Part shown: in pieces, positions 1-61,910 of the stretch
Layout of the letters: every line of letters starts with the position of its first letter
Position numbering within the stretch: position 1 is the stretch's first letter
Assembly (NCBI GenBank): GCA_034440615.1
Contig: JAOTOM010004120.1
Coordinates: 1-64,000, forward strand
Source of the DNA: Ashinkailepas kermadecensis
Lineage: Eukaryota > Arthropoda > Thecostraca > Neolepadidae
Direction: 5' to 3'
DNA length: 64,000 bases
Notes under the pieces: model-generated
What the model was told of the DNA's origin: nothing
Databases searched by the model: none
Seen by the model: only the letters and a program-made list of their open reading frames with translations
Program-made: the position numbers and the translations under genes

Positions 1-780
1 AGGCCACATCGAAAACAACACTGAGAGAATACCAGTCATGCCAGCGGAATAGCTAAGTCGAACACGAAATGGCACATTAGTCATCCTTTAATCTAATCAA
101 AGTAGACTGACCAAGCTGCGTACACCTGCCTCGGCCTGACGGGTCTAGTATTGGTTTCGTCCTTTAAATGTCCAGATGCGCTTATCAGCATTGCGAATAA
201 CGTGAAAACAGAAAACCCACACACCATAGACATTCGGAAATAAACTTCCAATGTCTGGGAACCACGGACGTGATTCATGCAATAATGATTTGTGTTCACA
301 TGGGTTTCATGCAGTAAGTCTAATTGATCGCATGTAAACCCAGATGCTTAATGCCTAAATCTTACCAATTACTATGAATACCTATGGATTACTGCGGGCG
401 TTCATGCTCATAGACACACGCACAGGCACTCGGCAGGGAATTGCAGACACGACTAGGGTGGGGGTCATGCTGGCAGCCGTAAATATCGTGGGTGGTGTGA
501 GCGGCTCAGCGAACCTGCTGTTTCGTACCTTCTTCTTGTCGTCACCACATAAGCCGTAACACAATGAGCTTTGGTCGAGTAGCTCGATCCAGGGCCGGCT
601 GCATTAGTTCCTACGCACTCTGAACGGAATCCACACCACACCACACATCAGACCATTGGCGTCCGAGCAGTCAAAGTGCTGGACACCACAGGTCCAGCAC
701 ATACAAGTGTTCGCTACCTCTGACGAACTGGAACGTCTTGCCGCAGACTATCTCCGACATAATGACTTCGACTCCGGCTC
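1..780. other. Non-coding, no recognisable feature
   Basis: I see no conserved coding sequence, RNA gene or repeat here. Short open frames are unsupported. It could hold the missing 3' end of the UGGT transcript, but nothing shows this. Confidence 0.5.
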
Positions 781-783
781 CGG

Positions 784-1490
784 CCATCTCAGGCCATCTG
801 TGACATTCTGGACGTTCCACCACACGCTTTTCCCGCCGGAACTTGACCATCTCAGGCCATCTGTGACATTCTGGACGTTCCACCACACGCTTTTCCCGCC
901 GGAACTTGACCATCTCAGGCCATCTGTGACATTCTGGACGTTCCACCACACGCTTTTCCCGCCGGAACTGGACCATCTCGGGCCATCTGTGACATTCTGG
1001 ACGTTCCACCACACGCTTTTCCCGCCGGAACTTGACCATCTCAGGCCATCTGTGACATTCTGGACGTTCCACCACACGCTTTTCCCGCCGGAACTGGACC
1101 ATCTCGGGCCATCTGTGACATTCTGGACGTTCCACCCCACGCTTTTCCCGCCGGAACTTGACCATCTCGGGTCATCTGTGACATTCTGGACGTTCCACCA
1201 CACGCTTTTCCCGCCGGAACTTGACCATCTCGGGCCATCTGTGACATTCTGGACGTTCCACCACACGCTTTTCCCGCCGGAACTGGACCATCTCGGGCCA
1301 TCTGTGACATTCTGGACGTTCCACCCCACGCTTTTCCCGCCGGAACCGGACCATCTCGGGTCATCTGTGACATTCTGGACGTTCCACCCCACGCTTTTCC
1401 CGCCGGAACTTGACCATCTCGGGTCATCTGTGACATTCTGGACGTTCCACCACACGCTTTTCCCGCCGGAACTGGACCATCTCGGGCCCC
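784..1490. repeat. 63-bp minisatellite, about 11 copies
   Basis: Near-identical 63-base units, each containing GTGACATTCTGGACGTTCC and CTTTTCCCGCCGGAACT. Variation is limited to a few alternating positions (CAG/CGG, CACAC/CCCAC). Because 63 is divisible by 3, long repetitive open frames appear on both strands. They have no start context or homology and are treated as artefacts. Confidence 0.95.
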
Positions 1491-2610
1491 GGCAGAGACG
1501 TGTCCGTCCGCGTCGGGTCAGCATGCCTCCGCCGGGCTGGTGGCATGCCCGAGCTCACCCACCACCGTCCCGTGCACGGTGTGTCGGCCGCGACTGACGT
1601 GGCTGATGTGGAGCGGCACGCGGCCCGAGGCCCGCGCCCTTTTTACCCGCCTGATTACACGGCACGTCGGTGAGTTGGCCCGAAACGCTCGTGGAGGCCG
1701 GGCGGTCGGCGTGGGCGGTTTTGCGCCGACCGCACTTCTGCCCGAGACGACGGGTACCCGATGCGCCAGACTTTGAGGGAGACGGTGCGCGCGTGGTGGT
1801 GGCAGCGCAACACGCTACCCTGCAGTGCTGGTGCACCGTGCCGGGACACTCCAACAGCCCGCCATCCTCTGCCCAACCAGCTCCACAAAGGCAACGTGCT
1901 GGACACGACCCAATGTCCGTCAGTCATGCCACCCGTCAGTCAGACCAACCCGATTGGTGGACTCTCCAAATCACCTCTGTCACAAAGCACCAAACCAAAC
2001 GACGAACCTCTCCACAAATCGCACCGGCTTGCATACACACTGTGTTTTTATATATCACACAGCGTTGCATGGAAAACAAATGTACAAACTCTATGTGTAT
2101 GCACTTGAAATGCTGAATAGTGACAAAAGGACGGAGACTCAAGTCGGACTTCTCTTTAACATTTAAGACGCACACAATGACCCTAAACCTGAGTGGGCCG
2201 GCACAGTCACAGGCCTCAACCATTCTCCTCTCTCCCCAACATCAGCTGAACCATATCCCCCCCGATCCCTGTTGGCAAACACGGCTCCAGACCGCACCTA
2301 CCCTCTCCTTCTCGGTCTCATCTGGTTCACACCGCCTTATCCGACTACAGCTGGCAGATCCCCACACATCACTCGACACAGTCTCCCAGACCGCGGCCGT
2401 CAGTTCCCCTGCACTCTGTCTGACTGACACAGACCTGACACAGACCCCCCAACACCTCGCTCGACACCGTCTCCCAGACCGAGGTCCTCCAAAACCGCTG
2501 TCGGCAATGCCCTTGGATTCCGGCCGACACAGACCACCACACTTCACTCGACATCGCCTCCCAGACCACGGCCGTCAGTGTCACTAGACTCCAGCCAACA
2601 GACAGCGCAG
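1491..2610. other. Non-coding stretch between arrays
   Basis: Unique GC-rich sequence, then, from about 2,330 to 2,610, degenerate repeats of a CTCGACAC-GTCTCCCAGACC type that grade into the next array. No gene was recognised. Confidence 0.5.
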
Positions 2611-3612
2611 ACAGAGACGACAGCCGCGCTGCTCGGTCAGCAGACGACAGCCACGCTGCTCGGTCACCAGACGACAGACGCGCTGCTCGGTCAGCAGACG
2701 ACAGCCACGCTGCTCGGTCACCAGACGACAGCCACGCTGCTCGGTCACCAGACGACAGCCGCGCTGCTCGGTCACCAGACGACAGCCACGCTGCTCGGTC
2801 ACCAGACGACAGCCGCGCTGCTCGGTCAGCAGACGACAGCCGCGCTGCTCAGTCATCAGACGACAGCCACGCTGCTCGGTCAGCAGACGACAGCCACGCT
2901 GCTCGGTCAGCAGACGACAGCCACGCTGCTCGGTCAGCAGACGACAGCCACGCTGCTCGGTCAGCAGACGACAGCCACGCTGCTCGGTCAGCAGACGACA
3001 GCCACGCTGCTCGGTCACCAGACGACAGCCACGCTGCTCGGTCACCAGACGACAGCCACGCTGCTCGGTCAGCAGACGACAGCCACGCTGCTCGGTCAGC
3101 AGACGACAGCCGCGCTGCTCGGTCAGCAGACGACAGCCACGCTGCTCGGTCACCAGACGACAGCCACGCTGCTCGGTCACCAGACGACAGCCGCGCTGCT
3201 CGGTCACCAGACGACAGCCACGCTGCTCGGTCAGCAGACGACAGCCACGCTGCTCGGTCAGCAGACGACAGCCACGCTGCTCGGTCACCAGACGACAGCC
3301 GCGCTGCTCGGTCAGCAGACGACAGCCACGCTGCTCGGTCAGCAGACGACAGCCACGCTGCTCGGTCAGCAGACGACAGCCACGCTGCTCGGTCACCAGA
3401 CGACAGCCACGCTGCTCGGTCAGCAGACGACAGCCACGCTGCTCGGTCAGCAGACGACAGCCGCGCTGCTCGGTCAGCAGACGACAGCCACGCTGCTCGG
3501 TACAGACGACAGCCACGCTGCTCGGTCACCAGACGACAGCCACGCTGCTCGGTCACCAGACGACAGCCACGCTGCTCGGTCAGCAGACGACAGCCACACT
3601 GCTCGGTCAGCA
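2611..3612. repeat. 27-bp minisatellite, about 36 copies
   Basis: Units of GACAGCCACGCTGCTCGGTC plus AGCAGAC or ACCAGAC. Two binary variant sites (CAC/CGC, CAG/CAC) are shuffled along the array. The 27-base length keeps a 411-codon open frame that has no other protein feature. Confidence 0.95.
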
Positions 3613-3660
3613 GGCTGCATGACCGGTGCAGCCGATGCGCCCCTAAACTCCAACTCGGTC
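3613..3660 (-). mobile_element. Fragment shared with the SINE-like element at 15.3-15.6 kb
   Basis: The minus strand reads GGAGTTTAGGGGCGCATCG followed by a CTGC-CGGTCATGCA segment, matching 15,525-15,570 on the plus strand. It sits between the last units of the 27-bp array, so it either inserted there or was carried with the array. Confidence 0.6.
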
Positions 3661-3879
3661 AGCAGACGACAGCCACGCTACTCGGTCAGCAGACGACATG
3701 CCTATGGCGGCCGAGCAGCGCCACCGAGCGGCCGGCCGAGAAAAACTGGCGGCGCCTGGCGGATTACGTCACACGCGTGCCGCAGAGCCAACCACGCCGC
3801 CCGATCCCTTTAGCATGCACGCCGCACGGCGCCGCGACCCGCGCGCCGAGTCGAGACTGTCGAAGGCCGGCCCAGTCGT

Positions 3880-4025
3880 CAGCCGACTCCTCCCGTCAGT
3901 CGTTAGTCACCAGGCACAGGTCGTCCCTCATCACCCTTCAGCTGTCAGTCGTCAGCCGACTCCTCCCGTCAGTCGTTAGTCACCAGGCACAGGTCGTCCC
4001 TCATCACCCTTCAGCTGTCAGTCGT
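3880..4025. repeat. 73-bp tandem duplication
   Basis: Two consecutive, essentially identical copies of a 73-base unit starting CAGCCGACTCCTCCCGTCAG and containing GTCGTCCCTCATCACC. Confidence 0.9.
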
Positions 4026-4481
4026 TAGTCGTCAGTCCGTATGAGTCAGCCTTCTGTCGTCAGTCAACAGCACTGAGCTGACGAGTGGACGACTCAGCTG
4101 TGTGGTCGGCCGACCACACAGCTGTCCCGGAGGCCGCCGGCCACACCTGGTGTTAGCGCACGTGTCCAGGCTGGCCTCCACCGCGGTGACGAGCCGTCCC
4201 GCCGCGTCTCGCGCGCTAACGACGGCCAACGACGGCCACCACTTGCTTCGACAGTGGCGCGGTCTACACAACGGTCACAATTACCACCGTGTATCGCTCG
4301 CCATGACTTCACGCGATCCCTACCGCGGCGATGTGTCCGCTAGGGAAACAGAGCTTCAGACGTTATTGTTATATATATATATAGCACAACTACTCCGTGG
4401 AGAGTGGCTACCGCTGATATCGGAGAGGCCTCCACGCCAATGGCATGCCGCAAACTGACGGGGATCGCCAGGTACGGAAGA
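4026..4481. other. Non-coding, nothing recognised
   Basis: Unique sequence with a short TATATATATA run near 4,372. No gene or element was recognised. Confidence 0.5.
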
Positions 4482-4700
4482 CGTGGTGGTGGTGGTGGTG
4501 GTGGTGGTGGATTTGTGCTTTAGCACGCGTCAACTGCATTGGTCATTTTGCGCCCATAGACACAGAAGATGGCTGCATCGTGCATCGACCACCGGTGAAT
4601 CAGTGCAATGTGTTGACGAACGACTGACGCCGGGACGGAAGAGCCGCCACGTGGAGCTCTTGTACAATACTTGAAGCGAAACGACAATGAAAACGGGGAT
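4482..4700 (-). mobile_element. Truncated 3' end of I-like retrotransposon
   Basis: On the minus strand the segment around 4,508-4,556 ends in GACGCGTGCTAAAGCACAAA followed by a (CCA)n tail of about 27 bases. The same terminal sequence and a CCACCACC tail end the larger element at 42.2 kb. Only the last roughly 60-200 bases remain, which is typical 5' truncation of a non-LTR retrotransposon. The upstream limit is uncertain. Confidence 0.6.
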
Positions 4701-4756
4701 GCTGACATATGTTGCGATACAGTTTGGCCGTGCTGGTCCGGGCGACCAAGGCAATG

Positions 4757-5450
4757 GCTGGTGGTGGACGGCTGGTGGTGGACGGCAGAGAGCGGCCGGT
4801 GAGGGCGGCGTGGGCAGCGCGGCCCACCTAACAACACCTGGCCACCACCAGCGGCACACGGCCGCGCCATATTCAGTGGTGGACGGCTGGTGGTGGACGG
4901 CAGAGAGCGGCCGGCGAGGGCGGCGTGGGCAGCGCGGCCCACCTAACAACACCTGGCCACCACCAGCGGCACACGGCCGCGCCATATTCAGTGGTGGACG
5001 GCTGGTGGTGGACGGCAGAGAGCGGCCGGCGAGGGCGGCGTGGGCAGCGCGGCCCACCTAACAACACCTGGCCACCACCAGCGGCACACGGCCGCGCCAT
5101 ATTCAGTGGTGGACGGCTGGTGGTGGACGGCAGAGAGCGGCCGGCGAGGGCGGCGTGGGCAGCGCGGCCCACCTAACAACACCTGGCCACCACCAGCGGC
5201 ACACGGCCGCGCCATATTCAGTGGTGGACGGCTGGTGGTGGACGGCAGAGAGCGGCCGGCGAGGGCGGCGTGGGCAGCGTGGCCCACCTAACAACACCTG
5301 GCCACCACCAGCGGCACACGGCCGCGCCATATTCAGTGGTGGACGGCTGGTGGTGGACGGCAGAGAGCGGCCGGCGAGGGCGGCGTGGGCAGCGCGGCCC
5401 ACCTAACAACACCTGGCCACCACCAGCGGCACACGGCCGCGCCATATTCA
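4757..5450. repeat. 115-bp minisatellite, about 6 copies
   Basis: Highly homogeneous 115-base units, each with GGTGGACGGCTGGTGGTGGA, GAGGGCGGCGTGGGCAGCG and GGCACACGGCCGCGCCATA. The copies are nearly identical, implying recent amplification or conversion. Open frames recur every 115 bases and are artefacts. Confidence 0.95.
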
Positions 5451-5491
5451 TGAGTGCACAGTGTGCACTCATGGGTGTGCACTGCACACCC
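5450..5491. repeat. Two abutting perfect palindromes
   Basis: 5,450-5,472 is an 11-base arm inverted around one G (ATGAGTGCACA...). 5,473-5,491 is a 9-base arm inverted around one C (GGGTGTGCA...). They end the 115-bp array exactly and are followed by TGACGTCA at 5,494-5,501 and a TTAAATA stretch. Confidence 0.85.
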
Positions 5492-6063
5492 ATTGACGTC
5501 AGCTTAAATAGCCATTACAGAAATCAAACACCGGCCGGGTCGGTCAATCAGCCGGCGAGCGGCGGCCGCAGCAGTTCCGGACCACTGCTGCTGGTGGGCT
5601 CACTGGTCACCAGATGGGCTATCACGGGGCACCGGCCAGATCACCGACAGGAGAAAACTGGGTCACTAGAGGGGAGCGGTGGGTCACCAGAGGGGAGCAG
5701 GAAGGTCACTAGACGACCTACCAGAGGGGAGCAGAATGGTCACCGGACTAGAGTCACCAGAGGGGAGTACGTCAGAGGGGTCACCAGTCGGGTCATCAAA
5801 GGGTCAGCACAAATTACGTGTTCCAGGGTGACCGAACTATCGGCTTTAGAGTTACCAGGGTTGTTTACCAGAGGGTTGAGGAGCAAGAAAATCTGCATGC
5901 GGAGATAACGCCGCGCATGTAGAGGAACTTCACAGATCGCAATTACTCTTGAGACACCACCATTTACAGTCACCGGCATGTTCCACGCAGCTAAACCCAC
6001 TTTAGCTTCCTCAACTGCCCAGACATCGTCTGAGACCCATCCACACAGGATGGAGATTGAAGG
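5492..6063. other. Non-coding with degenerate GGGTCACYAGAGGGGAG repeats
   Basis: From about 5,640 to 5,880, imperfect 17-40 base repeats built on GGTCACCAGAGGGGAGC. The rest is unique. No gene was recognised. Confidence 0.6.
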
Positions 6064-6069
6064 TGGTTA

Positions 6070-6222
6070 TTTGTTTTTTACGACACGTCGACCGTTGAGT
6101 CATATAGCGTCGCCAATCTCTCACGCCGATTGGTCGCGGGCGAAGAGTAGCGACAGGTGAGATTCGAACCCACAATCTTTCGATTGCGAGACGAGCGTCT
6201 TACCCCTAGACCACTCGTCCCC
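6070..6222 (-). mobile_element. tRNA-derived SINE
   Basis: The minus strand begins with a tRNA-like head (GGGGACGAGTGGTCTAGGGG, B box GGGTTCGAATC) and continues into the shared body containing CGACCAATCGGCGTGAGAG and GACGCTATATGACTCAACGG. The acceptor stem does not pair, so it is not a functional tRNA. Confidence 0.8.
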
Positions 6223-6409
6223 AGGAGATTGAAGGTCAAATCCGCTCACAAAGCGTTGAGAGCAACGGTGACGTCCACCCGGAGTGTATGAGAAAGGGTC
6301 AAGCCCGCCCACAGGGAGCGGCGAATACAGCTCCAACCCGCCCAGACTGTGGGAATAAAGGTCGCACCCTGCCACCTCGAGAGCAGTGTTAGACAAAGGG
6401 CATTGGGTC

Positions 6410-7185
6410 ACCCCGTCATTGGCGTGGGGTCACCCCGTCATTGCCGTGGGGTCACCCCGTCATTGCCGTGGGGTCACCCCCGCCATTGCCGTGGGTCACC
6501 CCGTCATTGCCGTGGGGTCACCCCGTCATTGCCGTGGGGTCACCCCGTCATTTCCGTGGGGTCACCCCGTCATTGCCGTGGGGTCACCCCGTCATTGCCG
6601 TGGGGTCACCCCGTCATTGCCGTGGGGTCACCCCCGCCATTGCCGTGGGGTCACCCCGTCATTGCCGTGGGGTCACCCCGTCATTGCCGTGGGTCACCCC
6701 GTCATTGCCGTGGGGTCACCCCGTCATTGCCGTGGGGTCACCCCGTCATTGCCGTGGGGTCACCCCCGCCATTGCCGTGGGTCACCCCGTCATTGCCGTG
6801 GGGTCACCCCGTCATTGCCGTGGGGTCACCCCGTCATTGCCGTGGGGTCACCCCGTCATTGCCGTGGGGTCACCCCGTCATTGCCGTGGGGTCACCCCCG
6901 CCATTGCCGTGGGGTCACCCCGTCATTGCCGTGGGGTCACCCCGTCATTGCCGTGGGGTCACCCCGCCATTGCCGTGGGGTCACCCCGTCATTGCCGTGG
7001 GGTCACCCCGTCATTGCCGTGGGGTCACCCCGTCATTGCCGTGGGGTCACCCCGTCATTGCCGTGGGGTCACCCCCGTCATTGCCGTGGGTCACCACCGT
7101 CATTGCCGTGGGGTCACCCCGTCATTGCCGTGGGGTCACCCCGTCATTGCCGTGGGTCACCCCCGCCATTGCCGTGGGGTTCTCG
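6410..7185. repeat. 22-bp minisatellite, about 35 copies
   Basis: Units of GTCACCCCGTCATTGCCGTGGG with a CCCCGCC variant and occasional one-base losses. As 22 is not a multiple of 3, all three frames stay open with the same peptide, which shows the frames are not selected. Confidence 0.95.
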
Positions 7186-7854
7186 ACGGTCAATTGCAGT
7201 GGCCATGCGAGACATCGTCCCGACAACATCCAGCGCGGTCCGACGCCGCCGAGATGGCGCTGCTCGCCGGCACGTGACCCACAACTGCCGCCACGCCACA
7301 GCTGGAGACGACGCTGATGGCGCCAAAACACGCACCAGCCGTCATCGACCTTGTAGTCTGATGGAGAAGGAATCGCTCTTTAATACGCACGGCGGAGGCG
7401 TCGACTTCCCGTCTCGCCACCAGTGCCAATTACGTGGTCGGATGCAATGTGATGCAACTTGCAGAAACCCATGAGGTTCACGAGCTCAGCATGCGATGAA
7501 GGTGTGAGACATGCACATGCTCTGGCATGCTTCTTTAGCAGAAAATCAAGTTGCATGGTTATATAGATTTACCTAAACTCTAGTCCCTAAACTCTTTGCC
7601 TAAACTCTAAACTTTGTACCTAAACTCTTTACCTAAACTCTAGTGCAGTAGTAGCACCGATATCACTATTACTGGTGCTGTAGTAGCAGTAATAGTCGCA
7701 GTGGGGTAGTAGTAGCAGCAGCAGTGATGGGGTAGCTTTCATAGCCATCACGTCGATAGGGTGGCGGAAGCAGGAAAACTGAGTAGCAGAAGCAGTAGCA
7801 CGGGTGAAGGCGGTGGTGGCCATTAGCTTTGCAACGCGCCGCCTGTTTTGGGCC
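7186..7854. other. Non-coding; short CTAAACTCTAG-type repeats
   Basis: At 7,562-7,643 a CCTAAACTCTTTG/CTAAACTCTAGT motif recurs about six times. At 7,640-7,740 there is an AGTAGCAG-rich stretch. No gene was recognised. Confidence 0.5.
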
Positions 7855-7910
7855 GCATAGCGTCGCTAACATCTCACGCCGGTTGGTGGCAGGCGAAGAG
7901 TGGTGACAGG
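7855..7910 (-). mobile_element. SINE body fragment
   Basis: Contains the shared SINE body (GCATAGCGTCGCTAACATCT, CACGCCGGTTGGTGGCAGG on the plus strand) without the tRNA head. Confidence 0.6.
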
Positions 7911-8094
7911 TGTGACAAGAGTAGCGACAGCAGTAACATGGGTGACGGGCGAGACTGAGCGACAGGACGGTAGGTCCGCCTGAGTCAGCCACACCGACCC
8001 CGAACCATGCCACCCACTGGTTAGACATGCACGCATCCTAGCCAACAGCAGCGCCGGTTCACATCTTCCAGCGGGCTCAGCTCCGTACACTCAC

Positions 8095-58316
<50,222 letters not shown>

Positions 58317-58468
58317 CTCACTGAAACAGAGATATACAATGAGCTACTCATGAATTCCAAGAATATGATGTTAGTATCAGTGAAACCAGAGACTGAGAAC
58401 CTTCAGAATTACCTGCCATATAATCATATAACTTTCATGAAACAGCAAGAATTTACCCACCCCAGTGT
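58317..58468 (-). promoter_or_regulatory. UGGT upstream / 5'-UTR region
   Basis: Immediately upstream of the ATG (transcript sense). An acceptor-like TCTCTGTTTCAG ends 4 bases before the start codon, suggesting a non-coding first exon further up. No TATA box or initiator could be assigned. Confidence 0.35.
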
Positions 58469-58958
58469 TAAATTATTCATAAAATAGGGTGGAATATACC
58501 ACTTTCTGAACACTCAATCGACATCCTTCTCCAGGGAAGTATCGACATCCTGCTTCTTGATGCATGCTTATGAAGTCTTTGTGTCTCCTTTCTAAGAGTA
58601 CCTCGTTTGTAAGTATCATGATCATGCTCTCGATAAGGGATGATGATACATGAACATTTCGCTGTGCAATTTCAGGTAAAGGGATTATCCATAATACGAT
58701 ATGGCATACAGCACCAGTGTATAGAATAGGTTTTTTTCTTGCTGTCCGGAATATAGCTCTTCCTAAATTGTTAATCTCAAAACAACTAATGAAGGTGCAG
58801 TCATAAGTACACCATTGGCTCAAATTTGAGTCTGAAAGACATTGAAAGACATGAATGAAAAGGATTTGAAATGACACTAATTACGTGACAAATTTCGACA
58901 TCCTACTGTTCTCGTTTCGACATCTCACACCTAACGAAAAACTATTATTTTAACACTG
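58469..58958. repeat. About 490-bp dispersed repeat, copy 1
   Basis: Starts TAAATTATTCATAAAATAGG, then GGAATATACCACTTTCTGAA, and ends with CGACATCTCACACCTAACGA and TATTTTAACACTG. Colinear with copy 2 one kilobase away at roughly 65-75% identity by eye. Confidence 0.75.
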
Positions 58959-59473
58959 ACCCACCCCCAACTGTTCGACACAATAGAGTAAAAATTGCAT
59001 ATTGAGTGGGGCTTGAAAACATCCTGCACGTCATACTGAAGTTTGTGTGTGTTCATACCTCATGTTTCTAGATATTTTAACCATTGAGATGTCCTGGAGG
59101 TTGAGGTATAAACAATGGGTCACTACATTGCATTGCCATCTATTCATAGGAATTATGCCACAGGATGACTCAACCTCAAGATATTATGAACATGGTTTCA
59201 AAAGTTCTAAGCACTATGGATGATGATACTTAATCGAAGACACACAGTGTCAGGTGCCATTTTTGCCCCTCCCCCCCCCCCACCCTATCCCCAACTAGAT
59301 ATTTTTATGGGTAACACCTGAATTGTTAATGCTATTGCCATAACAATTTGCATGCCTTCCATCCTGTAATTTGCACACATTATGTTTAAAATTGTGTCCA
59401 TGTAAAAGTGAAAACAGATGTGGAAGAATCGTTCACACACAACGTTCTAGAGGATTGTACACATGTGGCAGTG

Positions 59474-59952
59474 ATAAATTATTCGTGGAATAGAGTGGAA
59501 TATACCACCTACTGAACACTGAAAAGACATCCTTCCCAAAGAAGTGTCAACATCGTGCTTCTTGATATGGGTTTATGAAGTCTCCATGCCTTGCTTCTAA
59601 CGGTGCCATGTGTGTATCATGCTTATGCTCACCATTGTAGATTATGATGCTTAAGCATCTCGTACTTAATGCTATTTAAGGTAAAGAGATCACCTATGAT
59701 GTGGTCTGCCATTCACTGCAAGTTGTTGATAGTATGGCATTCTTATCAATGTCATTAATATAAGTATTCCTAAATTAGGTGTCTTATAAAACAAACAAAA
59801 ATATGCAGATATAAGCATGCTATTGGCTCAAAAATGAGCTTCAAGAACATACATGACATTCTAAACGATATCATTTCCATGGTGAAGTTCGATATCTTAC
59901 AGGATTTGTTTCGACATCTCACATCTAACGAAATATCAATATTTTAACGCTG
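59474..59952. repeat. About 480-bp dispersed repeat, copy 2
   Basis: ATAAATTATTCGTGGAATAG, GAATATACCACCTACTGAAC ... CGACATCTCACATCTAACGA, AATATTTTAACGCTG. Same order and orientation as copy 1. No coding capacity. Confidence 0.75.
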
Positions 59953-60289
59953 AAATTTGGTCACAAACTCCACACTTGTGAGCTTCCATCAGGATGCCCT
60001 GCTGCCATGTGGCATCATATGCACCTCCTAGATCACAAAAATGGCTCCGGCATGCTGCTTCAGCCTGATGCTACACACATAGCTGTGTTGGTCTTGGTTC
60101 TCTAAATGAAGCTTTCTGACAAAGAAACTTGGCTAGTCTATCTCACTCAGGGCTTCAAACATGTTTTGATATTTACCCTGGCAGCTTGTAAGATCTAGCT
60201 GAGATAGGAGCAAGATGATTAGAATGTTAGGAATCATTAATAGTAGTGTTTAAAAAAAGCAAAAGAAAGTTGTGAAAAATAGTATGTTG

Positions 60290-60490
60290 CCTGTGTGATT
60301 TCACTTGGGATATGGTGTACAGGCATGGAGGCCTTACTTAGAAAGGGATATAGGTATGCTAGAAACAGTGCAGCATAAGGCAATTAGGCTCATCAGTGGA
60401 CTAGCAACTTAGAGTGGGGAGAGGCTTTGTCAACAAGTTTCCATTCAAAGGGTGGTTGATCAATGCAGCCTAGCGATGAAGTGAAGAGCT
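60290..60490 (+). mobile_element. Non-LTR RT fragment (thumb/C-terminal part)
   Basis: The translation around 60,310-60,480 reads YGVQAWRPYLERDIGMLETV, QHKAIRLISGLAT, then a stop and SGERLCQQVSIQRVVDQCSL. This resembles the 'AWSPYLKKDI-LLEKVQRRATKLI' region after the RT palm. Degenerate; limits approximate. Confidence 0.7.
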
Positions 60491-61910
60491 TCACATTGAA
60501 TGTGTGAGTAAAAGTGGTGGAAAATTATTTAGGTCCATGAATCTACTTTTGAATTATAAGTTGCACAGTTGAGGATGGTAATTAGGGTGGATGGGGTAAG
60601 ACTGATGCTAGGACTGAGTGACATCAGTGAGACAGATGCTAGGATCATGCTTATCAATTGAGAATTATGCTAGTAACATGTGTGCATGGCAGTCAACTAA
60701 GTACCTTCCTTCAGGTAAGTTGAAGTGATGCTCATGAGACTGGCCAGTCAGTCTGTAAACTATGGCAGACAGCTCAACCAGGTGCACTGAGTGGTGCAAA
60801 AAAATGGACACCAAACCCCTGGAGGAAAAGGTTTGCTGGAACACCAACCATTTGGAAAAAGCACACCAAGCATAGTGCAAAAACACCCCTCACCAGCTTG
60901 ACTATTGTGGTCACACATGCAAGCACAGCTATCAAAATACTGCAATGCATTCAAAACAGTGCAAATTTAAACTGCAATGCAGGCAACTTGACAGCAAAAA
61001 ATCTTGCATGATAAAACTCAGTTCACTGAGTGCTCCATTGTGATATATTATCAATATTTGTGTTATCATACCAACAATACTTTACATCAATTGGTTGACA
61101 GGTATATTTAAAACAGAAACAAGAACACTAAAGTAGCCCATTCCCATCCTTTCCACCTTACACCTAAAATGCAAAATGCTTTCAGTGATAACATGTCTGA
61201 AAAAGTATCTTAGTTCCCACTTGTATGATTAAGTAATGCAATAGTCACATATTGACTTTCTTCTTGTGCATTTTCATTTGAATAAATGCCTATATTAATT
61301 TAAAAACAGGTGTATATTATGACAAATGTGGTGCCATTTCAGGAGGTAACAAATAATCTAAATCATTTGGTAGCCAAATCTGGTCACAATGAAGGTGATA
61401 ATCAAAAACTGCTGGTGACAAATGTGGCACAAGGAGTTGATGGCTATGGTCTTTATTGTAAATGTTTTCTCTCATTTCTCTCCTGCATCCTTAACATAGC
61501 AGTTCTCACATATGTACAGGTGTGAATGCACACCAGTGCCCACAGGGGAGCACCAACCAGGACCCTTGGGGTGCACAAACTGTGCCAGGTGCATGAAGGT
61601 CTCACATGGGATGAGATTGCATCAATATTGATATGCTTTACAATCTGGAGCAATAGGGTCATTGGTGACAATGGTGTCAATAGCTTCTCCAGAATGGGTG
61701 GATAGATTGGTTGGGTCCAGTTGTCATATTTTTAGGTTTCAGGTTATGCAGTTTGAAAGTTTGGGGAGCTGACAGGTGTTCAGACTGTTTGGAAAATTTG
61801 CATTTCAAGGAAACTTAAATTCTTGGAATTTATGTTTCCAATGCAATGTTTATAAATGTGTTTAACACAGTGTTAATATAATGGTTTCTCATTGGGAGTG
61901 AGATGCAATG
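60491..61910. other. AT-rich intergenic sequence
   Basis: No gene or element recognised. Confidence 0.5.

Noticed and set aside
656..1597. 313-codon repetitive ORF (63-bp units)
   Set aside because: The frame is open only because the unit is a multiple of three and lacks stops; several frames on both strands are open equally, and there is no homology or splice context.
2578..3813. 411-codon Thr/Leu/Gln-rich ORF
   Set aside because: Product of the 27-bp minisatellite. The opposite strand is equally open, and shifted frames are read after unit slips.
6410..7185. CRISPR-like regular repeats
   Set aside because: Units are contiguous without spacers and the genome is eukaryotic; the same holds for all other arrays in the window.
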